From Anaerostipes sp. MSJ-23 (GTDB lineage: Bacteria; Bacillota; Clostridia; Lachnospirales; Lachnospiraceae): a stretch of 64,000 nucleotides of DNA. Where the stretch lies: the NCBI RefSeq assembly GCF_018918155.1, contig NZ_JAHLPY010000005.1, forward strand, positions 62,001 through 126,000, given 5' to 3'. Position 1 is the first letter of the stretch, and every line of letters starts with the position of its first letter. The position numbers and the translations under genes are program-made. Below are positions 7,272 through 16,451 of the stretch, piece by piece. Below the pieces are notes generated by a model that saw only the letters and a program-made list of their open reading frames with translations, did not search any database and was not told the DNA's origin.

Positions 7272-9203
7272 ATGAAGATTACATTAAAAGATGGATCTGT
7301 AAAAGAGTATGAAAACAGCATGTCAGTCATTGATATTGCAAAAGATATTAGTGAAGGACTTGCAAGAGTTGCATGTGTTGGAGAAGTTGACGGTGAGGTT
7401 GTTGATTTAAGAACTGTAATTGACCATGACTGTCAGTTAAATATTTTAACTTTTGATTCTGATGAAGGAAAGCATGCCTTTCGTCATACAGCTTCTCATA
7501 TTCTGGCTCAGGCAGTAAAACGTTTATATCCAGAAACAAAATTAGCAATTGGACCTTCTATTGATAATGGTTTCTACTATGATATGGAAAAGGATACACC
7601 ATTTACACAGGACGATCTAGAAAAAATTGAAAAAGAAATGAAAAAGATCGTGAAAGAAAATCTGGAAATTACAAGCTTTACAAAACCAAGAGAAGAAGCA
7701 ATTGCTTTTATGAAGGAACGTAATGAACCTTATAAGGTTGAATTGATTGAAGATCTTCCAGAAGATTCTATTATCAGTTTTTATCAGCAGGGAGAATTTG
7801 TTGATTTATGTGCTGGACCTCATTTGATGACAACAAAACCAGTCAAAGCATTTAAATTAACTAGCATTGCAGGTGCTTATTGGCGTGGAGATGAGCATAA
7901 TCAGATGCTTACTCGTATTTATGGTACTGCATTTACAAAGAAAGCAGAATTAGATGCTTACCTTACTATGATGGAAGAAGCAAAAAAACGTGACCATAGA
8001 AAACTCGGAAAAGAACTTGGTCTGTTTATGATGAGAGAAGAAGGACCTGGATTCCCATTCTTTCTTCCAAAAGGTATGGTACTGAAAAACACATTGCTTG
8101 ATTACTGGCGTGAGATTCATGAAAAGGCAGGATATGTTGAAATTTCTACACCAATCATGTTAAGTCGTCATTTATGGGAAACATCTGGTCATTGGGATCA
8201 TTATAAAGAAAACATGTATACAACTGTTATCGATGATCAGGATTTTGCAATCAAACCAATGAACTGTCCAGGTGGTGTTTTGGTATATGAATCAGAACCA
8301 CGTTCTTACAGAGACCTGCCACTGCGTATGGGTGAACTTGGTCTTGTTCATCGTCATGAAAAATCTGGTCAGCTTCATGGTTTAATGCGTGTTCGTTGCT
8401 TTACACAGGATGATGCTCATATTTTCATGACACCAGAACAGATCAGAGACGAAATCAAAGGTGTTGCCGGACTCATTGATCAAGTATATAGTTTATTTGG
8501 ATTTAAATACCATGTAGAACTTTCTACACGTCCAGATGACAGTATGGGAAGTGATGAAGATTGGGAACTTGCAACAGATTCCTTAAGAGGAGCTCTTGAT
8601 GATCTTGGTCTTGACTATGTTGTAAATGAAGGAGATGGAGCATTCTACGGACCAAAAATTGATTTCCATCTGGAAGATTCTATTGGAAGAACATGGCAGT
8701 GTGGAACAATTCAGCTTGATTTCCAGCTTCCACTAAGATTTGATCTACATTATACCGGAGCAGATGGTGAAAAACATCGTCCAATCATGATTCACCGTGT
8801 AGCATTTGGTTCTATTGAACGTTTTATTGGTATTTTGATCGAACATTTTGCCGGAGCATTCCCAACATGGCTTGCACCAGTGCAGGTAGAAGTTATTCCA
8901 ATTTCTGATAAACATATGGAATATGGAAATAAAGTACTGGAAGCATTAAAGGCAGCAGGTATTCGTGCAGAAATCGACGGAAGAGCAGAAAAAATGGGAT
9001 ATAAGATTCGTGAAGCACAGCTTCAGAAAATTCCATACATGTTAGTTGTCGGTGGAAAAGAAGAAGAAAACGAAGCTGTATCTGTAAGAAGCCGATTTAA
9101 AGGCGATGAGGGACAGATAAAATTGGATGATTTCCTTGCTTCTATTAAACAGGAAATTGCAACAAGAGAAAATCGTAAAGTAGAAAAAGAAGAAGAAAAA
9201 TAA
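7272..9203 (+). CDS. thrS: Threonyl-tRNA synthetase
   Basis: 643 residues, full length. It charges tRNA-Thr with threonine using ATP, with editing of mischarged serine. The order is: TGS domain (1-62), N2 editing domain with the HTASH metal-site motif (near 74-78), the class II catalytic core (MNCPGG, an Arg-rich motif 2 near RMGELGLVHRHEKSGQLHGL, and motif 3 near GSIERFIGILIEH), and an anticodon-binding domain (about 540-635). It sits behind a T-box leader with a threonine specifier, so it is expressed when threonine charging falls. AAGGAAG precedes the ATG. It is monocistronic, with a perfect terminator 17 bases after the stop. Confidence 0.98.
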   Translation: MKITLKDGSVKEYENSMSVIDIAKDISEGLARVACVGEVDGEVVDLRTVIDHDCQLNILTFDSDEGKHAFRHTASHILAQAVKRLYPETKLAIGPSIDNGFYYDMEKDTPFTQDDLEKIEKEMKKIVKENLEITSFTKPREEAIAFMKERNEPYKVELIEDLPEDSIISFYQQGEFVDLCAGPHLMTTKPVKAFKLTSIAGAYWRGDEHNQMLTRIYGTAFTKKAELDAYLTMMEEAKKRDHRKLGKELGLFMMREEGPGFPFFLPKGMVLKNTLLDYWREIHEKAGYVEISTPIMLSRHLWETSGHWDHYKENMYTTVIDDQDFAIKPMNCPGGVLVYESEPRSYRDLPLRMGELGLVHRHEKSGQLHGLMRVRCFTQDDAHIFMTPEQIRDEIKGVAGLIDQVYSLFGFKYHVELSTRPDDSMGSDEDWELATDSLRGALDDLGLDYVVNEGDGAFYGPKIDFHLEDSIGRTWQCGTIQLDFQLPLRFDLHYTGADGEKHRPIMIHRVAFGSIERFIGILIEHFAGAFPTWLAPVQVEVIPISDKHMEYGNKVLEALKAAGIRAEIDGRAEKMGYKIREAQLQKIPYMLVVGGKEEENEAVSVRSRFKGDEGQIKLDDFLASIKQEIATRENRKVEKEEEK

Positions 9204-9220
9204 AATTTTTTTACTTTTAT

Positions 9221-9254
9221 AGGGCTATTGCAGATGCAATAGCCCTATTTCTTT
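9221..9254 (+). terminator. Terminator of thrS
   Basis: A perfect 11-bp stem, AGGGCTATTGC and complement, around an AGAT loop (9221-9246), followed by ATTTCTTTG. Confidence 0.85.
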
Positions 9255-9317
9255 GTATAAAATATAATTAACGGAATATTCTTAAATAATTCATTATAAT
9301 TGAATAATTATTTTTGT

Positions 9318-9362
9318 ATTCATTATAGATACTTAAAGAAAATTTAAGCATCTATAATGAAT
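9318..9362. repeat. 20-bp inverted repeat of unknown role in the thrS-feoA gap
   Basis: ATTCATTATAGATACTTAAA (left arm) pairs with TTTAAGCATCTATAATGAAT with a single mismatch and a 5-6 base loop. It lies after the thrS terminator and before the feo promoter region. Neither strand has a U-tract after it, so it is not an ordinary terminator. The rest of the 9255-9460 gap is AT-rich with no gene. Confidence 0.6.
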
Positions 9363-9407
9363 ATCAAACAAAAAATCAATCTTATTGAGAAAAATTATCG
9401 ATAATTT

Positions 9408-9442
9408 GTTATTTTCTGTTATAATAAAAAACAGAAAATAAC
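9408..9442 (+). promoter_or_regulatory. Perfect inverted repeat around the feoAB -10 box, likely operator
   Basis: GTTATTTTCTGTT (9408-9420) and AACAGAAAATAAC (9430-9442) form a perfect 13-bp inverted repeat. TATAAT (9420-9425) begins at the last base of the left arm and runs into the 9-base centre. A repressor bound here would block the promoter; an iron-responsive regulator (Fur or DtxR class) is expected for feo genes, but the protein is not identified. No clear -35 box is placed 17 bp upstream. Confidence 0.6.
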
Positions 9443-9461
9443 AAAAGGAGAAAGAATAAAA

Positions 9462-9698
9462 GTGGAACAAATGATGAAATTAAAACAAGGAAGTATCGGG
9501 CATGATTACACGGTTATCTCTTTCAATCTTCCATTGAATATTGAAAAACGTCTGGAAGCCCTTGGAATGACATATGGAACTGTTGTTTCCGTTTTAAACA
9601 GGAAACATCAAGGAATTATGATTGTGAAAATTCGAGGAACTCGTTTCGCATTAGGAAAAAATATTACAAATAATATTCAGGTGAGGTGTGCGGGATGA
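9462..9698 (+). CDS. feoA: Ferrous iron transport protein A
   Basis: 78 residues, an SH3-like small beta-barrel of the FeoA family: it starts MEQMMKLKQGSIG, then a basic KRLEALGMTYGTVVSVL segment and a final IRGTRFALGKNI strand. FeoA is a cytoplasmic accessory protein needed for Fe(II) uptake by FeoB, probably by contacting its G domain. The GTG start has AAGGAG 11 bases upstream; an in-frame ATG nine bases later is possible. It overlaps feoB by ATGA, so the pair is translationally coupled. Confidence 0.92.
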   Translation: MEQMMKLKQGSIGHDYTVISFNLPLNIEKRLEALGMTYGTVVSVLNRKHQGIMIVKIRGTRFALGKNITNNIQVRCAG

Positions 9699-11746
9699 GA
9701 AAAGAAGATTTAACTATCGGATTTATTGGAAATCCAAATTGTGGAAAAACAACTTTGTTTAATGCCTACACTGGTGCAAATTTAAAGGTAGCAAACTGGC
9801 CAGGCGTTACTGTTGAGCGCATGGAGGGTTCTATTCAGTCTCATGATACAAAGATTCGTTTAGTAGATCTTCCTGGTACTTACAGCCTGACATCTTATAC
9901 TATGGAAGAACAAGTATCCAGACAATTTATTCTTAGTGATGAGGTTGATGTAATTGTGGATGTTGCAGATGCCTCTTCCTTAGAACGAAATTTGTATTTG
10001 ACGCTTCAATTATTAGAACTTGGAAAACCAGTCATTCTAGCATTAAATATGATGGATGTTGTTTTAAAACGTGGAATGGAAATCGATACACATAGACTTC
10101 CAGAAATGCTTGGAATTCCTGTTATTCCGGTATCAGCAAGAAAGAAAACTGGCTTAGACATTTTATTACATGCAGCAATTCATCATAAAAATGCAAAAAA
10201 ACCAGATCAATTGATTCATGAACATAAGAAAAATTCTTTATCACATCATAAGCATAATCATCACAAGGATTATGCTATGGTTTATTCTGACATGATTGAA
10301 GATAAGATTGACAGGATCATAGATTATATGAAAAAAAGATATCCAGGACTTGATAATTACCGATGGTTAGCTCTAAAACAATTAGAGCGAGACAAAGAAA
10401 TTATAGAAACCTATCCGGTAGATCTTCCGGATGTTTTAGATCGTAACTATGAATCTGATATTATCAATGAAAAATATGACTTTATTCAAGAAATTATAGA
10501 AGAAGTAGTTGTCAATAAAAATCGTCAAGAGGCATTTACAGAAAAAGTAGATTATTTTTTAACGCATCGTATTTTTGGAGTTCCAATTTTTCTTGGAATT
10601 ATGGCAATCGTATTTGCTTTAACGTTTATTATTGGAGATTGGATCAAAGGTTATTTTGAAATATGGATAGAAGCATTTTCAAAAGTTATCCAACAAGAGC
10701 TCGTTCTTTTACATGTAAATCAAATGATGCAATCGCTAATTGTAAATGGTGTCATTGCAGGAGTTGGTGGAATTCTTACTTTTCTTCCAAATATTTTTAT
10801 CTTATTTCTTGCCCTTGCCTTTTTAGAAGATAGTGGTTACATGGCAAGGGTTGCGTATTTAATGGAAGGAATTATGAGCAGACTCGGATTATCCGGGCGT
10901 GCATTTATTCCAATGATTTTAGGCTTTGGATGTTCGGTACCTGCAATTATGGCATCTAGAGCCCTTGAAAATAAAAGAGATCGATTGAAAGTAATGCTGG
11001 TTACACCATTTATGAGCTGTAGTGCCAGATTACCTATTTATATTTTATTTTCAGAAATGTTTTTTCAAAGACATGCAATGATCGTTGCTTACTCTATGTA
11101 TCTTATAGGTTTAGCTGTTGCAATTTTTATTGCAGGGATCATACATCTTATTGATAAAAAAACGAATCCAAACTACTTATTAATTGAGTTACCAGAATAT
11201 AAAGCACCAAGCGCAAGAACTATTTTTATTTATGTATGGGAAAAAGTGAAAGATTATCTAACAAAAGCTGGTACTACAATATTTGTAGCATCTATCTTCA
11301 TGTGGTTTATTTTAAATTTTGGTACTCATGGATATACAACACAAATGGCAAACAGTTTCGGAGCCAATATTGGTAAATTTTTAGTTCCTTTCTTTGCGCC
11401 AATTGGACTGGGATTATGGCAAATTGCAGTTGCTCTAATTGCGGGAATTTCGGCAAAAGAAGTGGTTGTATCAAGTTTTGCTGTATTATTCAGCATATCG
11501 AACATTAATTCGACAATTGGAATGCAATCTTTGACAACAATATTAAAAAACGATGGATTCCATCCATTAAATGCATTTTGTTTAATGGTCTTTTGTTTAT
11601 TATATATTCCGTGTGTTGCTACATTAGCAACGATCCGAAGGGAATCTAATAGTACAAAATGGATGATCTTTACAGCATTTTTTCAGTTGATGACTGCATG
11701 GATTGTAACTTTTATCGTTTATCATATTGGAAGTTTTATCATATAA
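9695..11746 (+). CDS. feoB: Ferrous iron transporter FeoB
   Basis: 683 residues. The N-terminal GTPase domain shows G1 GNPNCGKTT (12-20), G3 DLPG, and G4 NMMD. A helical GDI-like spacer with a His-rich stretch near 165-200 (HEHKKN, HHKHNHHK) follows. The C-terminal half is the polytopic gate domain in the inner membrane, with GFGCSVPAIMASR and CSARLPIY carrying the conserved Cys and Ser residues. It imports Fe(II). The ATG at 9695 overlaps the feoA stop and is preferred to the GTG at 9686. No FeoC or Cys-rich partner gene follows, although an AAAGGAG at 11752-11758 without a usable start could be a remnant. The His-rich insert may bind metal (inference). Confidence 0.95.
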   Translation: MRKEDLTIGFIGNPNCGKTTLFNAYTGANLKVANWPGVTVERMEGSIQSHDTKIRLVDLPGTYSLTSYTMEEQVSRQFILSDEVDVIVDVADASSLERNLYLTLQLLELGKPVILALNMMDVVLKRGMEIDTHRLPEMLGIPVIPVSARKKTGLDILLHAAIHHKNAKKPDQLIHEHKKNSLSHHKHNHHKDYAMVYSDMIEDKIDRIIDYMKKRYPGLDNYRWLALKQLERDKEIIETYPVDLPDVLDRNYESDIINEKYDFIQEIIEEVVVNKNRQEAFTEKVDYFLTHRIFGVPIFLGIMAIVFALTFIIGDWIKGYFEIWIEAFSKVIQQELVLLHVNQMMQSLIVNGVIAGVGGILTFLPNIFILFLALAFLEDSGYMARVAYLMEGIMSRLGLSGRAFIPMILGFGCSVPAIMASRALENKRDRLKVMLVTPFMSCSARLPIYILFSEMFFQRHAMIVAYSMYLIGLAVAIFIAGIIHLIDKKTNPNYLLIELPEYKAPSARTIFIYVWEKVKDYLTKAGTTIFVASIFMWFILNFGTHGYTTQMANSFGANIGKFLVPFFAPIGLGLWQIAVALIAGISAKEVVVSSFAVLFSISNINSTIGMQSLTTILKNDGFHPLNAFCLMVFCLLYIPCVATLATIRRESNSTKWMIFTAFFQLMTAWIVTFIVYHIGSFII

Positions 11747-11771
11747 AATAAAGGAGTAACAACAATTGTAG

Positions 11772-11813
11772 AGAAAGAGAGAAATCGTCTTTTAGACTGA
11801 TTTCTCTCTTTCT
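11772..11813 (+). terminator. Long hairpin after feoB
   Basis: A 15-bp perfect stem, AGAAAGAGAGAAATC and complement, extended inward by GTC/GAC around a TTTTA loop. It begins 26 bases after the feoB stop. A U-tract is weak, so it may act as a 3' stabilising hairpin as well as a terminator. Confidence 0.6.
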
Positions 11814-11893
11814 AGACCAATCTATAATTTAAATTAGTATTTTGCGTATAGATTAAAATACTTCTATCTTTCTATTTTTTTCAATAAAAAATT

Positions 11894-11951
11894 AGTCATT
11901 ATATGATAAAATCTTTTTTGCTAATATTTAGGATTTTATCATATAATGACT
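11894..11951 (-). terminator. Bidirectional AT-rich terminator hairpin, 20-bp perfect stem
   Basis: AGTCATTATATGATAAAATC (11894-11913) and its exact complement (11932-11951) with an 18-base loop. On the minus strand the stem is followed by AATTTTTTATTG, a U-rich tail, so it can end the small membrane protein transcript. Confidence 0.6.
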
Positions 11952-11973
11952 CTTTTCTTAAAATACATTTCAT

Positions 11974-12129
11974 TTAAAAACTAATGTCGTTTTTCTTTTT
12001 TAAAAGATTAGCTCCGGTTACAATCATCATAATTCCTGCAGTAATTCCGGCACAAATTGTTACAACACCCAAAGCAATATTTCCAGCTCCGGTGCGCTTC
12101 ATTGTTAAATAAATTTTCTCCATATCCAT
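11974..12129 (-). CDS. Small single-pass membrane protein, 51 aa
   Basis: 51 residues beginning MDMEKIYLTMKRTG, with one hydrophobic segment (about 15-40, containing GVVTICAGITAGIMMIVTGA) and a basic C terminus (KKKN). AGGAGG nine bases before this ATG selects it over longer in-frame options. Gly/Ala/Thr-rich helix, no Cys, no known motif. It follows the AarF gene by 78 bases on the same strand and ends in a strong hairpin terminator. I do not recognise a function. Similar small membrane proteins are usually annotated only as hypothetical. Confidence 0.7.
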   Translation of the reverse strand: MDMEKIYLTMKRTGAGNIALGVVTICAGITAGIMMIVTGANLLKKKNDISF

Positions 12130-12207
12130 AAATGAACCTCCTTTTTTCTTCCTATTTTTATCATACAATTTTAAGTCTTTTTATACAAGTGATTATACTT
12201 GATTTTC

Positions 12208-13809
12208 TTATTTTTTCTTCGACCTTCTTTTCACTAATAACATATGAATCAACAAATATAAAACGAAAATACCTCCAATGAAAAATCCAAAAAAAGAAAG
12301 CCAAGGGAGATGAAAAATTGCTTTGGGAAGATCACAAAGACATAAAATTGCAGATGTTAACCAAAAAACAGCAACTAAGCATGTTATAATCATTTGATTA
12401 ACATGATCTTGGATTTGTTTCTTCCATTCAGTTGTTTCTGATGACTCAATGTTGATTCGAATTTGTCCGTTTTTTGTTATATTAAGCAAATCAGAAAGCT
12501 GCGCTGGTATTTCCAGAGACTTCTTTGAAGAACTGTAAATTGCTCTAAAATTATGTCGAAGTTCTTTTTTGAGATCAAACTCGTTCATCAAAATCTGAGA
12601 CATATGCGTCGTCAAAATTTCTACCATATTAACTTTGGGCGAACATATTTTTAAAGTCCCTTCCATTGTAATCATACTTCTTGCCAAAAGTGTAATATCA
12701 GGAGCAACTGCAATCTTATGTGTCTTTAAAAGATCTAACCCATCTTCCATCAATTCACCAAGATTCATACTTCCAAAGTCCATATTCATATATCGGCCCA
12801 CAAGATCATCAAGGTCTGTATATAATTGTGCATGATTAATCTTTTCTGTTGGATTTCCGAAAGAAAGGAAAGCATTTTTTAGTTCGTAAATATCATTTTT
12901 TAAAATAGCCGAAATTGCACGTTTCAAAATTGCTTTGTAATGATCGGAAAGATATCCAGCCATTCCAAGATCTAACCATACAATGGTCCCTCCAGAAATC
13001 CATAAATTTCCAGGATGAGGATCTGCATGAAAAAATCCATCCTCCAGAATTTGTTTACAGTAATTTTCCGCTGCTTTTTTCCCAATCTCCAGCATATCAT
13101 AACCAAGCTGTTCCAAAGTCTCTATCTGATCAATTTTAATGCCTTTAACATAGCTCATGACAAGAAGTTTACGAGTGGAATGCTTTTTATAAACTTTGGG
13201 ACAGCTGATATAACGAATTTTTTCCTGATTTTTATAAAATAATTCTAAATGATCTGCTTCTTTTAAGAAATCCATTTCTTCTTTTGAAATTTTCCAAAGT
13301 TCATCGATTACACTTCGAAAATCAATCAAGTCTCCGATCCCTGTTGCAAAATTCAAAAATCCAGAGGCTTTTTTCATCAATGCAATGTCATCTGCCATCG
13401 TTTCTTTGATTCCAGGCCTCTGGATTTTTAATACAACTTCTTCACCATTTTTCAGGACTGCCTTATGTACTTGAGCAATAGATGCTGATCCAAGTGGTTC
13501 CTTGTCGATGGATTTAAAAAGTGATGAAATAGGACACCTAGTCTCTTGCTCAATGATATAACGAATGGTATCAAATGGTAATGGTTTGACATCTGTTCGA
13601 AGCCTTGCAAGTTCTTTACAATATTTTTCAGGCAAGATATCAGATCGCATAGACATAATTTGTCCGAGTTTTACATAAGTTGCTCCAAGATCTTCTAAAA
13701 TATCACAAAGTTTCTTTGGATCAATTCCTTTTGTGACATGATGACATTTCAAAACTTTTAAAATCTCTTTTAAACGTCTTTCGGCTGTTTCTTTTCCGTC
13801 CTGTTTCAT
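12208..13809 (-). CDS. AarF/ABC1/UbiB-family atypical kinase-like membrane protein
   Basis: 533 residues. The UbiB/ADCK fold is clear: the family KxGQ signature YVKLGQIMSMRSDILP near 50, the Ala-rich nucleotide loop GSASIAQVH, the Lys strand VVLKIQRPG, the catalytic loop HADPHPGNLW and the metal-binding DLGMAG. Two membrane helices close the protein (about 475-495 and 500-522). In proteobacteria relatives support ubiquinone synthesis; a fermentative Clostridium has no ubiquinone, so a role in lipid or isoprenoid homeostasis is more likely but unproven. It follows the phasin-like gene by nine bases and is coupled to it. AGGAAATC precedes the ATG. Confidence 0.9.
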   Translation of the reverse strand: MKQDGKETAERRLKEILKVLKCHHVTKGIDPKKLCDILEDLGATYVKLGQIMSMRSDILPEKYCKELARLRTDVKPLPFDTIRYIIEQETRCPISSLFKSIDKEPLGSASIAQVHKAVLKNGEEVVLKIQRPGIKETMADDIALMKKASGFLNFATGIGDLIDFRSVIDELWKISKEEMDFLKEADHLELFYKNQEKIRYISCPKVYKKHSTRKLLVMSYVKGIKIDQIETLEQLGYDMLEIGKKAAENYCKQILEDGFFHADPHPGNLWISGGTIVWLDLGMAGYLSDHYKAILKRAISAILKNDIYELKNAFLSFGNPTEKINHAQLYTDLDDLVGRYMNMDFGSMNLGELMEDGLDLLKTHKIAVAPDITLLARSMITMEGTLKICSPKVNMVEILTTHMSQILMNEFDLKKELRHNFRAIYSSSKKSLEIPAQLSDLLNITKNGQIRINIESSETTEWKKQIQDHVNQMIITCLVAVFWLTSAILCLCDLPKAIFHLPWLSFFGFFIGGIFVLYLLIHMLLVKRRSKKK

Positions 13810-13818
13810 AGTGATTTC

Positions 13819-14178
13819 CTATTCTTCAGTTTCTTGTTCGTCAAAGATATCTTCTTCTACATCTGCTTCCTCATCTTCTGCTTTTGCATTTGCAACTTCT
13901 TCAATATGAGCTTTTAATTTTTCAAGTTCTTCATCTGACATACTTTCAACAGAAGAATATGCACTTTCAAAGTTTTTTGCTGATTTTACGTTCGCACGTT
14001 CTTGCATTTTCTTTTTCGCATTATTCTTTAATTCTTCATTAAATACTTTTCCTTGCTCTACTGTAAGTTCCCCTTTTTCAACAAGTTTATCAACAATGTC
14101 TTTTGTTGTTTCTGCTGTTGTGGCAACAGCTCCAACGCCTGCTAAAAATATTTTTTTCAGTCCTTCTCCAAATTCCAT
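13819..14178 (-). CDS. Phasin-like (PhaI/PhaF-type) coiled-coil protein, partner of the AarF protein
   Basis: 119 residues. The N terminus, MEFGEGLKKIFLAGVGAVATTAETTKDIVDKLVEKGELT, resembles polyhydroxyalkanoate granule-associated proteins. A charged helical middle and a very acidic tail (EDEEADVEEDIFDEQETEE) follow. No PHA synthesis gene is in the window, so granule binding cannot be claimed. In Clostridia such genes commonly sit directly before an AarF-like gene, as here with a nine-base gap, which suggests a shared membrane- or lipid-surface role. It looks like a soluble amphipathic helix protein. AAAGGACGATGAAAC precedes the start. Confidence 0.75.
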   Translation of the reverse strand: MEFGEGLKKIFLAGVGAVATTAETTKDIVDKLVEKGELTVEQGKVFNEELKNNAKKKMQERANVKSAKNFESAYSSVESMSDEELEKLKAHIEEVANAKAEDEEADVEEDIFDEQETEE

Positions 14179-14244
14179 GTTTCATCGTCCTTTCTTTTGA
14201 TTTATTTTTAGGAATAATTATAACTAACTATCTCTATTTTACCA

Positions 14245-14685
14245 TTAAAGATTCTCAAGAACAATGGTAAATGGGCCATCATTTACAAGTGATACCTCCA
14301 TATGTGCGCCAAAGATACCAGTCTCCACAACATTCAAGTGATTTTTGCATTGTTTAATAATATATTCATATAATTGTTCTGCCTTTTGTGGAGCCCCAGC
14401 CTGTGCAAAACTTGGTCTATTTCCTTTTTTACAGCTTGCATATAGTGTGAATTGAGATACTAACAATAACTCACCTGAAACATCTTTCAAGGAAAGGTTT
14501 GTTTTTCCATTTTCATCTTCAAAAATACGCAGATTAATCATTTTTTTTATATATTTCTCTGCTATTTCTTCGGTATCTTCCTGTCCGATACCGATGAACA
14601 CAAGAAATCCTTTTTGAATTTTTCCTGTGTATGCACCATCTACTTTTACAGATGCATTTTTAACTCTCTGAATAACAAATTTCAT
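14245..14685 (-). CDS. dtd: D-aminoacyl-tRNA deacylase
   Basis: 146 residues, the normal length. DTD hydrolyses D-amino acids (and glycine) from mischarged tRNA, acting in the cytoplasm as a homodimer. The diagnostic motifs SQFTLY and NDGPFTI (near the C terminus, with the Gly-Pro motif that enforces chirality) are intact, and the N terminus is the usual [14 protein letters not shown] lies six bases before the ATG. It stands between the phasin-like gene and ilvC, with the ilvC terminator just upstream, so it probably has its own promoter or low read-through. Confidence 0.96.
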   Translation of the reverse strand: MKFVIQRVKNASVKVDGAYTGKIQKGFLVFIGIGQEDTEEIAEKYIKKMINLRIFEDENGKTNLSLKDVSGELLLVSQFTLYASCKKGNRPSFAQAGAPQKAEQLYEYIIKQCKNHLNVVETGIFGAHMEVSLVNDGPFTIVLENL

Positions 14686-14703
14686 AAATCCTCCTGAAAA
14701 AAG

Positions 14704-14738
14704 AAAAAGATCAGAAAGAAAAACTTCTGATCTTTTTA
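14704..14738 (-). terminator. Terminator of the ilvN-ilvC operon
   Basis: The stem AAAAAGATCAGAA with its complement TTCTGATCTTTTT lies 25 bases after the ilvC stop on the minus strand, with a T-run at the stem end. Confidence 0.8.
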
Positions 14739-14762
14739 CAGTTTATATTTGATAACTCAATC

Positions 14763-15836
<1,074 letters not shown>

Positions 15837-16340
15837 TTACAATTTGAATGATACTTCTGTATCTTCTCCTCTGGATAATCCTGTAAGACCAGTTCTCACA
15901 AGTTCCAGAATTTCAAAATCTTTTAATAGATTTACAAATGCTTCAATTTTATTTAAATTTCCAGTAAGTTCCATCATCATGCTATCTTTTGCAACATCTA
16001 CAACTTTTGCTCGAAAAATATCAGCAATAGAAAGAACTTCTGATTTTTCTGATTTTGAAGCACGAACTTTAATTAGAATTAATTCACGGCAAACAGACTC
16101 TTTTTCCTGCAGTTCACAAATTTTTACGACATCTTCAAGTTTTGATAGCTGATTTTTAATCTGCATCAAAATACGGTCGTCTCCACTGACTGCAATCGTC
16201 ATTCGTGTAAATTTTTCATTCTGTGTCGGACTTGCAGTAATGCTGTCAATGTTATATCCACGACGTGTAAACAATCCTGCAACACGACTTAATACACCCG
16301 GTGTATTTTCTACTAAAATTGAAAGTACGATTTGTTTCAT
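15837..16340 (-). CDS. ilvN: Acetolactate synthase regulatory subunit
   Basis: 167 residues. The N-terminal ACT domain (1-75: MKQIVLSILVENTPGVLSRVAGLFTRRGYNIDSI) binds valine for feedback inhibition, and a C-terminal domain (about 80-160) contacts and activates the catalytic subunit. The start at MKQIVLS is chosen because AGGAAG lies directly upstream; the frame extends 12 codons further. It is first in the unit, with a strong sigma-A promoter 60-90 bases upstream and ilvC behind. The usual large subunit gene is missing from the neighbourhood, so it must work with an ilvB encoded elsewhere. No T-box or attenuator is visible in the short leader. Confidence 0.94.
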   Translation of the reverse strand: MKQIVLSILVENTPGVLSRVAGLFTRRGYNIDSITASPTQNEKFTRMTIAVSGDDRILMQIKNQLSKLEDVVKICELQEKESVCRELILIKVRASKSEKSEVLSIADIFRAKVVDVAKDSMMMELTGNLNKIEAFVNLLKDFEILELVRTGLTGLSRGEDTEVSFKL

Positions 16341-16403
16341 TTTACACTTCCTTTTCCTAAATGTTCTGTTTGTCATGTATACAGAGCATTCATATTATTT
16401 TTT

Positions 16404-16432
16404 ATTCTACCAATTCCGTATATATGTGTCAA
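16404..16432 (-). promoter_or_regulatory. Sigma-A promoter of ilvN-ilvC
   Basis: On the minus strand: TTGACA (16432-16427), 17 bp, TAGAAT (16409-16404). Near-consensus, upstream of ilvN. Confidence 0.8.
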
Positions 16433-16451
16433 GAAGTGATTCGAAACAACT

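Noticed and set aside
11750-11793. Shine-Dalgarno AAAGGAG after feoB suggesting a third feo gene
   Set aside because: No ATG, GTG or TTG in frame before a stop; the only frame overlaps the hairpin and has about 11 codons.
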